Below are positions 42,748-51,868 of a DNA stretch of 64,000 nucleotides, piece by piece. Numbering within the stretch: position 1 is the first letter of the stretch; each line of letters begins with the position of its first letter. The notes below the pieces were generated by a model. It made no database searches. It saw only the letters and a program-made list of their open reading frames with translations, and was not told the DNA's origin. Location of the stretch: contig NZ_KE159567.1 of assembly GCF_000403845.2 (NCBI RefSeq), forward strand, positions 1,310,911-1,374,910, read 5' to 3'. The position numbers and the translations under genes are program-made. The stretch comes from Eubacterium sp. 14-2 (GTDB lineage Bacteria; Bacillota; Clostridia; Lachnospirales; Lachnospiraceae).

Positions 42748-43386
42748 TTAATATCCGAGAGGCTCTCCGATTAAAATAATCTTAATCCGTTTTTCCGGAG
42801 CACTTTTTCTGGTAATGACGGTATGGGAGCAGATACAGTCCGGACTTAAACAGTCGGAACAGAGTCCGGTAGCGGCGCAGGGAGTGTTCCGGCTCAGCCG
42901 GTTGGCATTGAGGGGAGAAGCCACGTTTTTCACACGGGAAACTGCCTCTTCCAGGGAGGGGCTTACTTTATTCATGCCAGCAAGAATAATCACATGTTCC
43001 GGTCCGTAAATCAGGGCGCCCACCCGGTTTCCGGTGCCGTCGATATTTACCAGTTCTCCCTCCACCGTGATGGCATTGCTGCTCATAAAATAATAGTCGG
43101 CATTCAGGGATTTGTGGTAAATTTCCTTTACTTCTTCCGGGGATCCGGCTTTGCTTCGATCCAGCAGTGTAATATCGCTGCGCTGTTTTAAAATATCAGC
43201 CATGCCGGATTCTGCCAGAGTCATGGAGCCTCCAAAGGAAACTGTGCTGTCAGAGGGCACCAGCTCAGAAGCCAGCTTTACTGCCTCCTGGGCAGTTTTG
43301 CAGTAGTGGCACTCAAAATGACGTTTTTCCAGATTTTTCATGGTGGTTTTTGCAAGATTTTCGTAATAGGTTTCAGAAGGGGTCAT
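42748..43386 (-). CDS. LUD domain protein (lactate utilisation C/YkgG-like)
   Basis: This 212-residue protein has the LUD (LutC/YkgG) fold. Typical segments are VSFGGSMTLAESGMADIL near residues 49-66, YYFMSSNAITVEGELVNIDG near 97-116, and VIILAGMNKV. The C-terminal part has several Cys (CAATGLCSDCLSPDCIC) that could bind a metal or cluster. LutC proteins act with LutA and LutB in lactate oxidation, but these partners are absent here, and stand-alone LUD proteins have no settled role. The gene is monocistronic and convergent with scpAB. Confidence 0.82.
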   Translation of the reverse strand: MTPSETYYENLAKTTMKNLEKRHFECHYCKTAQEAVKLASELVPSDSTVSFGGSMTLAESGMADILKQRSDITLLDRSKAGSPEEVKEIYHKSLNADYYFMSSNAITVEGELVNIDGTGNRVGALIYGPEHVIILAGMNKVSPSLEEAVSRVKNVASPLNANRLSRNTPCAATGLCSDCLSPDCICSHTVITRKSAPEKRIKIILIGEPLGY

Positions 43387-43511
43387 GAGTTTCTCCTTTC
43401 GATGATAAATTTGTTATATTTTACACAGGCGCTGTTATGTAAAGACAGATTCTGTTCTTCTTCATTATAAAATATCGGATTCCGGTCGTCAATTTTATTG
43501 TGGAAATTATC

Positions 43512-43540
43512 TTGAGAATACGGAGACAAAAGAATATAAT
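43512..43540 (+). promoter_or_regulatory. Promoter upstream of a very small ORF
   Basis: TTGAGA (43512-43517) and TATAAT (43535-43540) are spaced by 17 bp. The first reading frame behind it is the 29-codon ORF at 43550; the ABC exporter gene is 277 bp away and has another promoter closer to it. Confidence 0.6.
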
Positions 43541-43549
43541 AAGGAAAAA

Positions 43550-43639
43550 ATGGAAGGTATCAGGGCTGGCAGTACGTCTGGCCTGAGCTGGAAACAGGAG
43601 GCAGGTATGGATAAGGCAGAAAATTATTTTTTCTTTTGA
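43550..43639 (+). CDS. Possible small ORF or leader peptide upstream of the ABC exporter
   Basis: A 29-codon frame starts at an ATG behind AAGGAA and ends ENYFFF. An internal in-frame ATG at 43607 has a stronger box (AGGAGG) and would encode a ten-residue peptide, MDKAENYFFF. No homology is recognised. Its placement between a good promoter and the exporter would suit a regulatory leader peptide, but no attenuator stem with T-run was seen before the gene. The rest of the 430-bp gap (43387-43816) holds two promoters and nothing else recognisable. Confidence 0.3.
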   Translation: MEGIRAGSTSGLSWKQEAGMDKAENYFFF

Positions 43640-43693
43640 CGGGAAACAGAAGCGGGAACATGGGTGCTGTAAAAGGAAGGCTCTCTGAAAAGA

Positions 43694-43722
43694 TTTGAAA
43701 AAAATACCAGTTGTGTTATAAT
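43694..43722 (+). promoter_or_regulatory. Promoter of the ABC exporter operon
   Basis: An extended -10 (TGT TATAAT, 43717-43722) with a weak TTTGAA -35 (43694-43699) lies 94 bp upstream of the chosen start codon. Confidence 0.65.
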
Positions 43723-43816
43723 ATGCCCTGTAGGCGGAAAACTGCATGGTATAACAGGTGTTTTGTGACTGTGCAGAAAGAGCCGCAGTGAAATTTTTAT
43801 GAGAAAGGGGATTTTA

Positions 43817-45553
43817 ATGGAACGAAAATTAAAAAAGCTGGCATCTTATTACAGGCCCTACCTGTCTCTGTTTCTTGCAGATATGTTTTTTGCAATTCTG
43901 GGTGCAGGGGTGACATTAGTAATTCCTTTGATTGTACGTTATATTACAAATCATGTGATTACCATGGAAGCAGGGGCGGCGCTGCATAAAATTGCAGGTA
44001 TGGCAGTTCTGATGCTGGCGCTTGTGGCAGTGGAATGTTTCTGTAATTATTTTATATCCAATTACGGACATGTAATGGGAGCAAAGATTGAGTATGACAT
44101 GCGGGCGGAGATTTTCGGACACTATCAGAAGCTGTCATTCTCTTTTTTCAACAATCAGAAAGTCGGACAGCTTATGTCCAGAATTACCAGTGATCTGTTT
44201 GATATCAGCGAACTTTTGCATCATGGGCCGGAGGATCTGGTGATTTCTGTCATTAAGATTGCGGGCTCCTTTATTATTTTACTGAATATTGATGTAAAGC
44301 TCACTGTGATAGCCTTTGCCTTTGTGCCGGTGATGCTGGTATATGCCATGTATTTTAATACCAGGATGAAACGGGCCTTTAAACGCAATCGGGTAAAAAT
44401 TGCAGAGATCAACAGTCAGATTGAGGACAATCTCTCAGGTATCCGGGTGGTAAAATCTTTTGCAAACGAGGACGTGGAACTGGACAAATTCGAAGAGGGA
44501 AATCAGGGATTTCTGGCTGCCAAAAAGAACAGTTATCATTATATGGCCGGTTATCATTCCGGTCTTGGGGCTCTGACCACGCTGATAACCATTGTGGTGC
44601 TGGTGGCGGGGGCAGTGCTGATTACGAAAGGGCAGGTCAGCGTGACGGATCTGATTACGTTTCTTCTGTATATTAATACCTTTACCGAGCCGGTGAAAAA
44701 GCTGATTAACTTTACCGAGCAGTTCCAGAACGGTTATACCGGGTATGAGCGTTTTATGGAAATGATGGCTGTTGCACCCGATATTGCGGACAGGCCGGAT
44801 GCTGTAGAACTGAAAAATGTCAGAGGAGATATTTCTTTTGACAATGTATCTTTCCATTATGAAGAAAATACGGAAACGGTGCTGAATCACATTAACCTGG
44901 ACGTGGAGGCAGGAGCCTATATGGCTCTGGTGGGTTCTTCCGGTGCGGGAAAAAGTACCCTGTGCAGCCTGATTCCGCGGTTTTATGATGTAACGGGAGG
45001 CGCGGTGAAAATTGACGGGCAGGACATCCGGGATGTGACGTTAAAGAGCCTGCGCAGTCAGATCGGCATTGTGCAGCAGGATGTGTACCTGTTTGTGGGA
45101 ACAGTAATGGACAATATCCGTTACGGCAGGCCCGGCGCCACCAGAGAAGAGGTGGTGGAAGCAGCCAAAAGCGCCAATGCCCATGAATTTATTATGGCTC
45201 TGCCGGACGGATATGATACGGATATCGGACAGCGGGGCGTGAAACTTTCCGGTGGACAGAAGCAGAGATTGTCCATTGCAAGGGTATTTTTGAAAAATCC
45301 GCCCATACTGATATTTGACGAGGCAACATCGGCGCTGGATAACGAAAGTGAAAAAGTGGTGCAGGAATCTCTGGAAAAACTGGCGAAAAACCGCACTACC
45401 TTTGTGATTGCCCACCGTCTGTCCACCATACGGAATGCTCAGAAAATACTGGTGCTGACGGACAGCGGAATTGAGGAAGAAGGAAGTCACAGGGAATTAC
45501 TGGAAAAAGACGGCATTTATGCAAAACTCTACAGTATGCAGTTTGCCGGATAA
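43817..45553 (+). CDS. ABC transporter, fused permease and ATP-binding exporter
   Basis: This half-size exporter of 578 residues has six membrane helices in residues about 15-310 and an ATPase domain from about 335. The Walker A is GSSGAGKST, the signature LSGGQKQR, and the Walker B ILIFDEATSALD, followed by the switch His in VIAHRLST. Such proteins work as homodimers (MsbA/BmrA-like) on lipids or drugs; the substrate is unknown. The ATG at 43817 has AAAGGGG at proper spacing; the in-frame ATG at 43799 lies before that box. A DUF2156 gene follows 40 bp later. Confidence 0.92.
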   Translation: MERKLKKLASYYRPYLSLFLADMFFAILGAGVTLVIPLIVRYITNHVITMEAGAALHKIAGMAVLMLALVAVECFCNYFISNYGHVMGAKIEYDMRAEIFGHYQKLSFSFFNNQKVGQLMSRITSDLFDISELLHHGPEDLVISVIKIAGSFIILLNIDVKLTVIAFAFVPVMLVYAMYFNTRMKRAFKRNRVKIAEINSQIEDNLSGIRVVKSFANEDVELDKFEEGNQGFLAAKKNSYHYMAGYHSGLGALTTLITIVVLVAGAVLITKGQVSVTDLITFLLYINTFTEPVKKLINFTEQFQNGYTGYERFMEMMAVAPDIADRPDAVELKNVRGDISFDNVSFHYEENTETVLNHINLDVEAGAYMALVGSSGAGKSTLCSLIPRFYDVTGGAVKIDGQDIRDVTLKSLRSQIGIVQQDVYLFVGTVMDNIRYGRPGATREEVVEAAKSANAHEFIMALPDGYDTDIGQRGVKLSGGQKQRLSIARVFLKNPPILIFDEATSALDNESEKVVQESLEKLAKNRTTFVIAHRLSTIRNAQKILVLTDSGIEEEGSHRELLEKDGIYAKLYSMQFAG

Positions 45554-45593
45554 GAGAGAAGAAGGCGGCATACAGCCGCCGGACAGGAGATTT

Positions 45594-46502
45594 ATGGATA
45601 TCGAATTTAAGAAAATCGGACTGGAAGACCGGGAATTAATTGAAAGCTACCTGAATCGGAAAACGTATCGGAGCTGTGAACTGATTTTTCCGAATATTTA
45701 CCTCTGGAGCCGGAAATATCCCACAGATTTTGCGGTAGTGGAAGATACGCTGGTATTCCGGGGGACTATGGATGATGGAGAACCCAGCATTACATTTCCG
45801 GCGGGAGAGCCGGAACAGATTCATAAGGCAATGGATGTGATGATGAACTGGTTTTTGAAGCAGCAGAAAGAATTCCATATGCATCTGGTACAGGAACAGG
45901 AATTTGAATTGCTGGAACAGTGGTATCCGGGAAAATTTCAGATTGAATATGACAGGGATTCCGCCGATTATGTGTATGAAACGGAGAAACTTACCACCCT
46001 GGCAGGCAAAAAGCTGCATGGAAAGCGAAACCATATCAACAAGTTTAAGGAAAACTATCCGGACTGGGTGTACGAACCCATAACCGGGGAAAATGTGGAA
46101 GAGTGTTTCCAGATGGCCCTGAAATGGCGTGAGGAAGCAGAATGCGATCAGGACGAGGAAAAACGGGCGGAAATGTGCGTGACTCTGAATGCGCTGCGCC
46201 TGCTGGAGGAGCTTCATCTGAAGGGCGGTCTGCTGCGGACAGAGCAGGAAGGGGAGATTATTGCATTTACCATCGGGGAACCTTTGAATCCCGACACCTT
46301 TGTTGTGCACATTGAGAAAGCATTTGCAGAGATTCAGGGGGCATATCCCATGATAAATCAGCAGTTTGTGGCTCATGAAGCTCAGGATTACCAGTATGTG
46401 AACCGGGAAGAAGATACAGGGGCAGAAGGGCTGCGGAAAGCGAAGCTGTCCTACCGTCCGGTATTTCTGGTGGAAAAAGGCATGGTAACGTATTGTGAGT
46501 AA
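45594..46502 (+). CDS. DUF2156 protein (C-terminal domain of phosphatidylglycerol lysyltransferase type)
   Basis: This 302-residue soluble protein matches the acyltransferase-like DUF2156 domain of MprF without its membrane flippase. Recognisable segments are YLNRKTYRSCELIFPNIYLW, LAGKKLHGKRNHINKFKENY and AEGLRKAKLSYRPVFLVEKG. MprF enzymes transfer Lys or Ala from aminoacyl-tRNA to phosphatidylglycerol; free-standing DUF2156 proteins are common in gut Clostridia, but their substrate is not known. It lies between an ABC exporter and G3E GTPases, probably in one transcript, and a CAGGAGA box precedes the ATG. Confidence 0.82.
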   Translation: MDIEFKKIGLEDRELIESYLNRKTYRSCELIFPNIYLWSRKYPTDFAVVEDTLVFRGTMDDGEPSITFPAGEPEQIHKAMDVMMNWFLKQQKEFHMHLVQEQEFELLEQWYPGKFQIEYDRDSADYVYETEKLTTLAGKKLHGKRNHINKFKENYPDWVYEPITGENVEECFQMALKWREEAECDQDEEKRAEMCVTLNALRLLEELHLKGGLLRTEQEGEIIAFTIGEPLNPDTFVVHIEKAFAEIQGAYPMINQQFVAHEAQDYQYVNREEDTGAEGLRKAKLSYRPVFLVEKGMVTYCE

Positions 46503-46516
46503 ATGGAGGGAAAATA

Positions 46517-47650
46517 ATGACAAAAATTGATATTATCTCAGGATTTCTGGGGGCAGGAAAGACAACTTTTATCAAAAAAATGCTGGAAGATGTATTTCAG
46601 GGAGAAAAAATTGTTCTGATTGAAAATGAATTCGGAGAAATCGGCATTGACGGTGGATTTCTTAAGGATTCCGGTATTGAAATCAGTGAGCTGAATTCCG
46701 GCTGTATCTGCTGTTCCCTGGTGGGGGATTTTGGAAAAAATTTGCGGGAGGTTATGGAGCGGTTCCATCCGGACCGGATTCTCATTGAGCCTTCCGGCGT
46801 GGGAAAACTTTCCGATGTAATGAAATCTGTGCGGGAAGTGGAAGAAGAAAACGAAGTAAAACTGAACGGGCGCATTACTGTGGTAAATACAGCCAAAGCC
46901 ACAAAACAGATGAAAGCCTTTGGTGAATTTTTTAACAATCAGATTGAATATGCCACGGTAATTGTGTTAAGCCGTACTCAGAATGTGAAACCGGAGCAGA
47001 CGGAACTGGTGGTAAAAGCCATACGGGAAAAAAATCCGGATGGGGCTGTGATTACAACGCCCTGGAGTGAAATTGACGGAAAACAGATTTATAAAGTCAT
47101 TGAACAGCAGAAGTCTCTGGAAGAAGAACTGATGGAAGAACATGAGCATCATCATGAGCATGGAGCGGACTGTACCTGCGGCTGTCATGATCACGAGCAT
47201 GAACACCATCATGAGCATGAACACCATCATCAGCATGGACATGACCACGAGCACCATCATGAACACGACCACGGGCATGAACACCACCATGAGCATAACC
47301 ACGAGCATGGAGCGGACCGTACCTGCGGCTGTCATGACCACGAGCATGGGCATCATCATGGACATCACCATGCAGACGAAGTGTTCACAAGCTGGGGCAG
47401 AGAGACGCCCCATGTATTTACCAGAGATACCATTGAACATGCCATGAAAGCGTTTTGCGATACAGAAGATTACGGTACCATTCTCAGGGCAAAGGGCATG
47501 GTTCCTGCAGAAGATGGAACCTGGATTTATTTTGACATGGTGGACGGTGAATATGAGCTGCGTACCGGAGAACCGGATTACACCGGAAGACTCTGTGTTA
47601 TAGGAACAGATATGGAAGAAGAGAAGCTGGCGGAACTGTTTGGAATATAG
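46517..47650 (+). CDS. G3E (CobW/ZNG-type) GTPase with long His-rich metal-binding insert
   Basis: This is a COG0523 metallochaperone GTPase. The P-loop GFLGAGKTT is at residues 9-17, and the metal-binding CICC is at residues 63-66 within LNSGCICCSLVGDF. Between about residues 205 and 287, roughly 80 residues contain 39 His, arranged as HEHHH/HDHEH runs and two copies of a TCGCHDHEH block. The C-terminal CobW_C domain follows (FCDTEDYGTILRAKGMVPA). Proteins of this group load or store zinc or other divalent metals. The His array is built from short DNA repeats and may vary in length. It is followed 15 bp later by a second G3E protein, so the two are probably partners. Confidence 0.9.
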   Translation: MTKIDIISGFLGAGKTTFIKKMLEDVFQGEKIVLIENEFGEIGIDGGFLKDSGIEISELNSGCICCSLVGDFGKNLREVMERFHPDRILIEPSGVGKLSDVMKSVREVEEENEVKLNGRITVVNTAKATKQMKAFGEFFNNQIEYATVIVLSRTQNVKPEQTELVVKAIREKNPDGAVITTPWSEIDGKQIYKVIEQQKSLEEELMEEHEHHHEHGADCTCGCHDHEHEHHHEHEHHHQHGHDHEHHHEHDHGHEHHHEHNHEHGADRTCGCHDHEHGHHHGHHHADEVFTSWGRETPHVFTRDTIEHAMKAFCDTEDYGTILRAKGMVPAEDGTWIYFDMVDGEYELRTGEPDYTGRLCVIGTDMEEEKLAELFGI

Positions 47651-47665
47651 GAAGGGTGTGAAAAG

Positions 47666-48607
47666 ATGGAAATTCCGGTATATTTGTTTTCCGGCTTTAT
47701 GGACAGCGGAAAAAGTTCTCTGATACGGGAAACGCTGATTGACGGGGACTTCAGTGAAAATGGAAAAACGCTGCTGATTCTCTGCGAAGACGGAGAAGTG
47801 GAATTTGAAGAAGAGGAATTACAGAAAGTCAACACCAGGCTGGTAATGATAGAAGAAGAAACGGAATTTACCAAAGAAAAACTGACGGAGCTTGGCACAG
47901 CGTACCATCCGGATCAGGTATTCATCGAATACAACGGAACCTGGCAGATGTCCACATTTCTGGAAATGGACCTTCCCAAAAACTGGGTGCTGGTACAGTC
48001 CCTGGCTACAGTGGACGCTTCCACTTTTGAAATGTATCTGGCCAATATGCGGGCCATGATTATGGAGCAGCTTTTTGCAGCAGACGTGGTGATTATCAAC
48101 CGCTGTACAGAGGATACTCCAAAAGGAAAATTCCGCCGGGCCATTAAGGTGCTGAACCGGAAAGCTCAGATTGCCTATGAGCGGGAGGACGGAACCATAG
48201 ATGAAAATGATATGGAAGAGCTGCCCTACGACCTGAATCAGGAAGTGATTGAGATTACTGACATGGATTACGGTATCTGGTATATGGACGCACTGGACAA
48301 TCCGAAGAAATATGAAGGAAAAAAGGTACGGTTTCTGGCGCTGGTGTATCGTCCGGAGAAACTGAAAAAGGGCGTGTTTATTCCGGGCAGGTTTGCCATG
48401 ACCTGCTGCGCGGATGATATTACCTTTGTGGGATTCAAATGCAAATATGACAAAGCCTCAGAGATTTCCCACAAATCATGGATTACCATTACCGCGGAAA
48501 TGAAGAATGAATTTGCACTGGAATACAGGGGAAAGGGCCCTGTTCTGTATGCACTGGAGATACAGCCGGCAGAAAAGCCGGAAGATGAGCTGATTTATTT
48601 CAGCTGA
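47666..48607 (+). CDS. G3E-type GTPase fused to a YcgQ/TIGR03943-like C-terminal domain
   Basis: This 313-residue protein has an N-terminal P-loop (FSGFMDSGKSSLIRE, residues 9-23) of the G3E class but lacks the CxCC metal motif. Residues about 205-290 (DNPKKYEGKKVRFLALVYRP, then FIPGRFAMTCCADDITFVGF) resemble the C-terminal domain of the YcgQ/TIGR03943 family, which in Bacillus is a membrane-linked partner of COG0523 proteins. The fusion of the two functions in one soluble chain supports a metal-trafficking role with the preceding gene. Operon spacing is 15 bp upstream and 29 bp downstream. Confidence 0.8.
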   Translation: MEIPVYLFSGFMDSGKSSLIRETLIDGDFSENGKTLLILCEDGEVEFEEEELQKVNTRLVMIEEETEFTKEKLTELGTAYHPDQVFIEYNGTWQMSTFLEMDLPKNWVLVQSLATVDASTFEMYLANMRAMIMEQLFAADVVIINRCTEDTPKGKFRRAIKVLNRKAQIAYEREDGTIDENDMEELPYDLNQEVIEITDMDYGIWYMDALDNPKKYEGKKVRFLALVYRPEKLKKGVFIPGRFAMTCCADDITFVGFKCKYDKASEISHKSWITITAEMKNEFALEYRGKGPVLYALEIQPAEKPEDELIYFS

Positions 48608-48636
48608 TAAAGTGATTGGGAATCAGGAGAAGAAAA

Positions 48637-49119
48637 ATGAATTTTGAAGAGAGCAGATATGGACAGAGAGCAGAAGATAATTTCAAAAAAGGATATAACT
48701 GCAGTCAGGCAGTTTTTCTGGCCTTCTCAGATTTGCACGGTATGGATGAGAAGACCGCAGCCAGACTCAGTTCTTCTTTTGGCGGCGGGATGGGCAGGCT
48801 GAGAGAGGTCTGCGGCTCCGTCAGCGGCATGTTTCTGGTGGCCGGAGTTTTGTACGGGTACGATACGCCCGGAGATGCTCGGGGGAAAAAAGAACATTAT
48901 GAGAGGATTCAGCAGCTTGCTGCAGCATTCGAGAAAGAAAATGGTTCCATTGTCTGCCGGGACCTGCTGGGGCTGAACCGTAAAAAAGATGTACCGGCGC
49001 CGGCTGAAAGAACGGAAGAATACTATAAAAAACGCCCCTGCGGGAAATTAGTGCGTATGGCGGCAGCCATTATGGAGCAATATATAGAGGAACATCCGCT
49101 GGAAGGATATTCTGAATAA
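48637..49119 (+). CDS. C_GCAxxG_C_C family redox protein
   Basis: This 160-residue protein belongs to the C_GCAxxG_C_C family. The diagnostic cysteines are visible in KKGYNCSQAVFLAF, EVCGSVSGMFLVAG, SIVCRDLLGLN and RPCGKLVRMAA. Members are small predicted redox or metal-binding proteins with no proven reaction. The ATG at 48637 follows CAGGAGA; an upstream in-frame ATG at 48616 is possible. It ends the operon that begins with the ABC exporter. The bases of its last codons and stop (TTCTGAATAATTTCA) are repeated exactly 338 bp downstream. Confidence 0.88.
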   Translation: MNFEESRYGQRAEDNFKKGYNCSQAVFLAFSDLHGMDEKTAARLSSSFGGGMGRLREVCGSVSGMFLVAGVLYGYDTPGDARGKKEHYERIQQLAAAFEKENGSIVCRDLLGLNRKKDVPAPAERTEEYYKKRPCGKLVRMAAAIMEQYIEEHPLEGYSE

Positions 49120-49124
49120 TTTCA
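49110..49124 (+). repeat. 15-bp direct repeat, copy 1 (second copy 49448-49462)
   Basis: TTCTGAATAATTTCA occurs at the end of the C_GCAxxG_C_C gene, including its stop codon, and again at 49448-49462, just past palindromic element C. The two copies enclose elements B and C, so the pair looks like a target duplication or recombination scar. An inverted partial copy (ATTATTCAGAA) starts at 49292. Confidence 0.75.
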
Positions 49125-49129
49125 GCTGA

Positions 49130-49290
49130 CCACAGTTCAGCCATACAGGCCTCAGACCTGCCTGCGTGGCAGTCAGTCGCAGCTTTGCTGCTTCTGTCTG
49201 AGGCTGTATGTGCGTCCCGCCCATAGGAAAGCAGAAAAACAGCTCATTGCAGATAAATCTGCATGTTCTGTTTTTCTATGGCTGAACTGT
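49130..49290 (+). repeat. Palindromic intergenic element B
   Basis: A 159-161-bp element has perfect 14-bp terminal inverted repeats (ACAGTTCAGCCATA 49132-49145 / TATGGCTGAACTGT 49277-49290). Inside are a long hairpin (CATACAGGCCTCAGA 49142-49156 / TCTGAGGCTGTATG 49197-49210, one bulge) and a second (AGAAAAACAG 49233-49242 / CTGTTTTTCT 49268-49277). The left end shares CCACAGTTCAGCCAT exactly with element A in the rnf operon. No gene is present. Confidence 0.75.
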
Positions 49291-49291
49291 T

Positions 49292-49458
49292 ATTATTCAG
49301 AACCCCTGCCGCAGCCATGTCAGCAGAGCTGCCATACGCCTCAGGAGAGGCTTCTGCCTGCGGCTGTGGGCTAAGCCCCCTCATGGAAATCGAAACTCAG
49401 TCTTTGTCAAATAAATTTGAATAGCCTGAGTTTCGATTTCCATGGGGTTCTGAATAAT
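49292..49458 (+). repeat. Palindromic intergenic element C
   Basis: A 167-bp element abuts element B and has perfect 15-bp terminal inverted repeats (ATTATTCAGAACCCC 49292-49306 / GGGGTTCTGAATAAT 49444-49458). Inside are GCCGCAG/CTGCGGC and a perfect 19-bp stem (49382-49400 / 49426-49444) with a 25-base loop. The layout of outer stem plus two inner hairpins matches elements A and B although the stem sequences differ. The large hairpin may also end transcription before groESL. Confidence 0.75.
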
Positions 49459-49497
49459 TTCAAAATCTAAACTTTTTATAAAATCTGAAAATGGATA

Positions 49498-49526
49498 TTG
49501 ACAAAGAAAATAGGGAGTGCTAAATT
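49498..49526 (+). promoter_or_regulatory. Promoter of groESL
   Basis: A perfect TTGACA (49498-49503) and TAAATT (49521-49526) are spaced by 17 bp. An isolated CIRCE half-site, GAGTGCTAA (49515-49523), overlaps the -10 region. Confidence 0.8.
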
Positions 49527-49540
49527 ATGTACATAAGCGA

Positions 49541-49567
49541 TTAGCACTCGATATAAATGAGTGCTAA
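49541..49567. promoter_or_regulatory. CIRCE operator (HrcA binding site)
   Basis: A perfect TTAGCACTC-N9-GAGTGCTAA inverted repeat lies between the promoter and groES. It is the canonical target of the heat-shock repressor HrcA, whose gene is not in this window. A third half-site of the same sequence lies at 49515-49523. Confidence 0.97.
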
Positions 49568-49605
49568 TAACTAAAAGAAAAGTATAGAACAGAGACGCAG
49601 TTTAA

Positions 49606-49905
<300 letters not shown>

Positions 49906-49923
49906 AACAGCCAACGGGCCGGA

Positions 49924-50003
49924 AAGGAAGGCAGAGCCCGCTGCGGGGTAGTTCTGTAAGGCTGGCGAAGCCATGGGCTCAGGCTGGCAGACAGAGCTTC
50001 CTT
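49924..50003 (+). other. Structured spacer between groES and groEL
   Basis: AAGGAAG (49924-49930) pairs with CTTCCTT (49997-50003), enclosing GAGCCC (49934-49939) / GGGCTC (49975-49980) and a small inner hairpin. No T-run follows, so read-through into groEL is likely. It may set the groES:groEL ratio through mRNA processing or may be another palindromic repeat. This is a pattern only, without known homology. Confidence 0.4.
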
Positions 50004-50017
50004 AACAGAACAGGTAA

Positions 50018-51679
<1,662 letters not shown>

Positions 51680-51701
51680 TTTCCCGGATACCATGAGAGA
51701 T

Positions 51702-51743
51702 AAAAAGGACTGTAGAAGTATTGTACTTCCGCAGTTCTTTTTG
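51702..51743 (+). terminator. Rho-independent terminator of groESL
   Basis: A stem of about 19 bp with two G-T pairs and one mismatch (51702-51720 / 51724-51742) and a TTG loop ends in a T-run (TTCTTTTTG). Confidence 0.85.
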
Positions 51744-51799
51744 TCATACAGGAATGTCTGTTTTACTGCGGTCTGATAAGTGCAGTATATTCTTTTTTA

Positions 51800-51828
51800 T
51801 TGACAGTCCGGTGATTTTACCATAAAAT
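51800..51828 (+). promoter_or_regulatory. Promoter of the FapA-repeat signalling operon
   Basis: A perfect TTGACA (51800-51805) and TAAAAT (51823-51828) are spaced by 17 bp, 41 bp before the GTG start. Between them and the start lies a seven-codon mini-ORF (ATG at 51849) whose TGA overlaps the GTG. Confidence 0.8.
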
Positions 51829-51868
51829 TAAGGAACAGGAGAATAATTATGGAGGAGAATGGGAAAAA

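Noticed and set aside
47140-47375. Tandem DNA repeats resembling a CRISPR-like array
   Set aside because: The units are short and in frame, encode a His-rich metal-binding tract, and lack uniform repeats and spacers.
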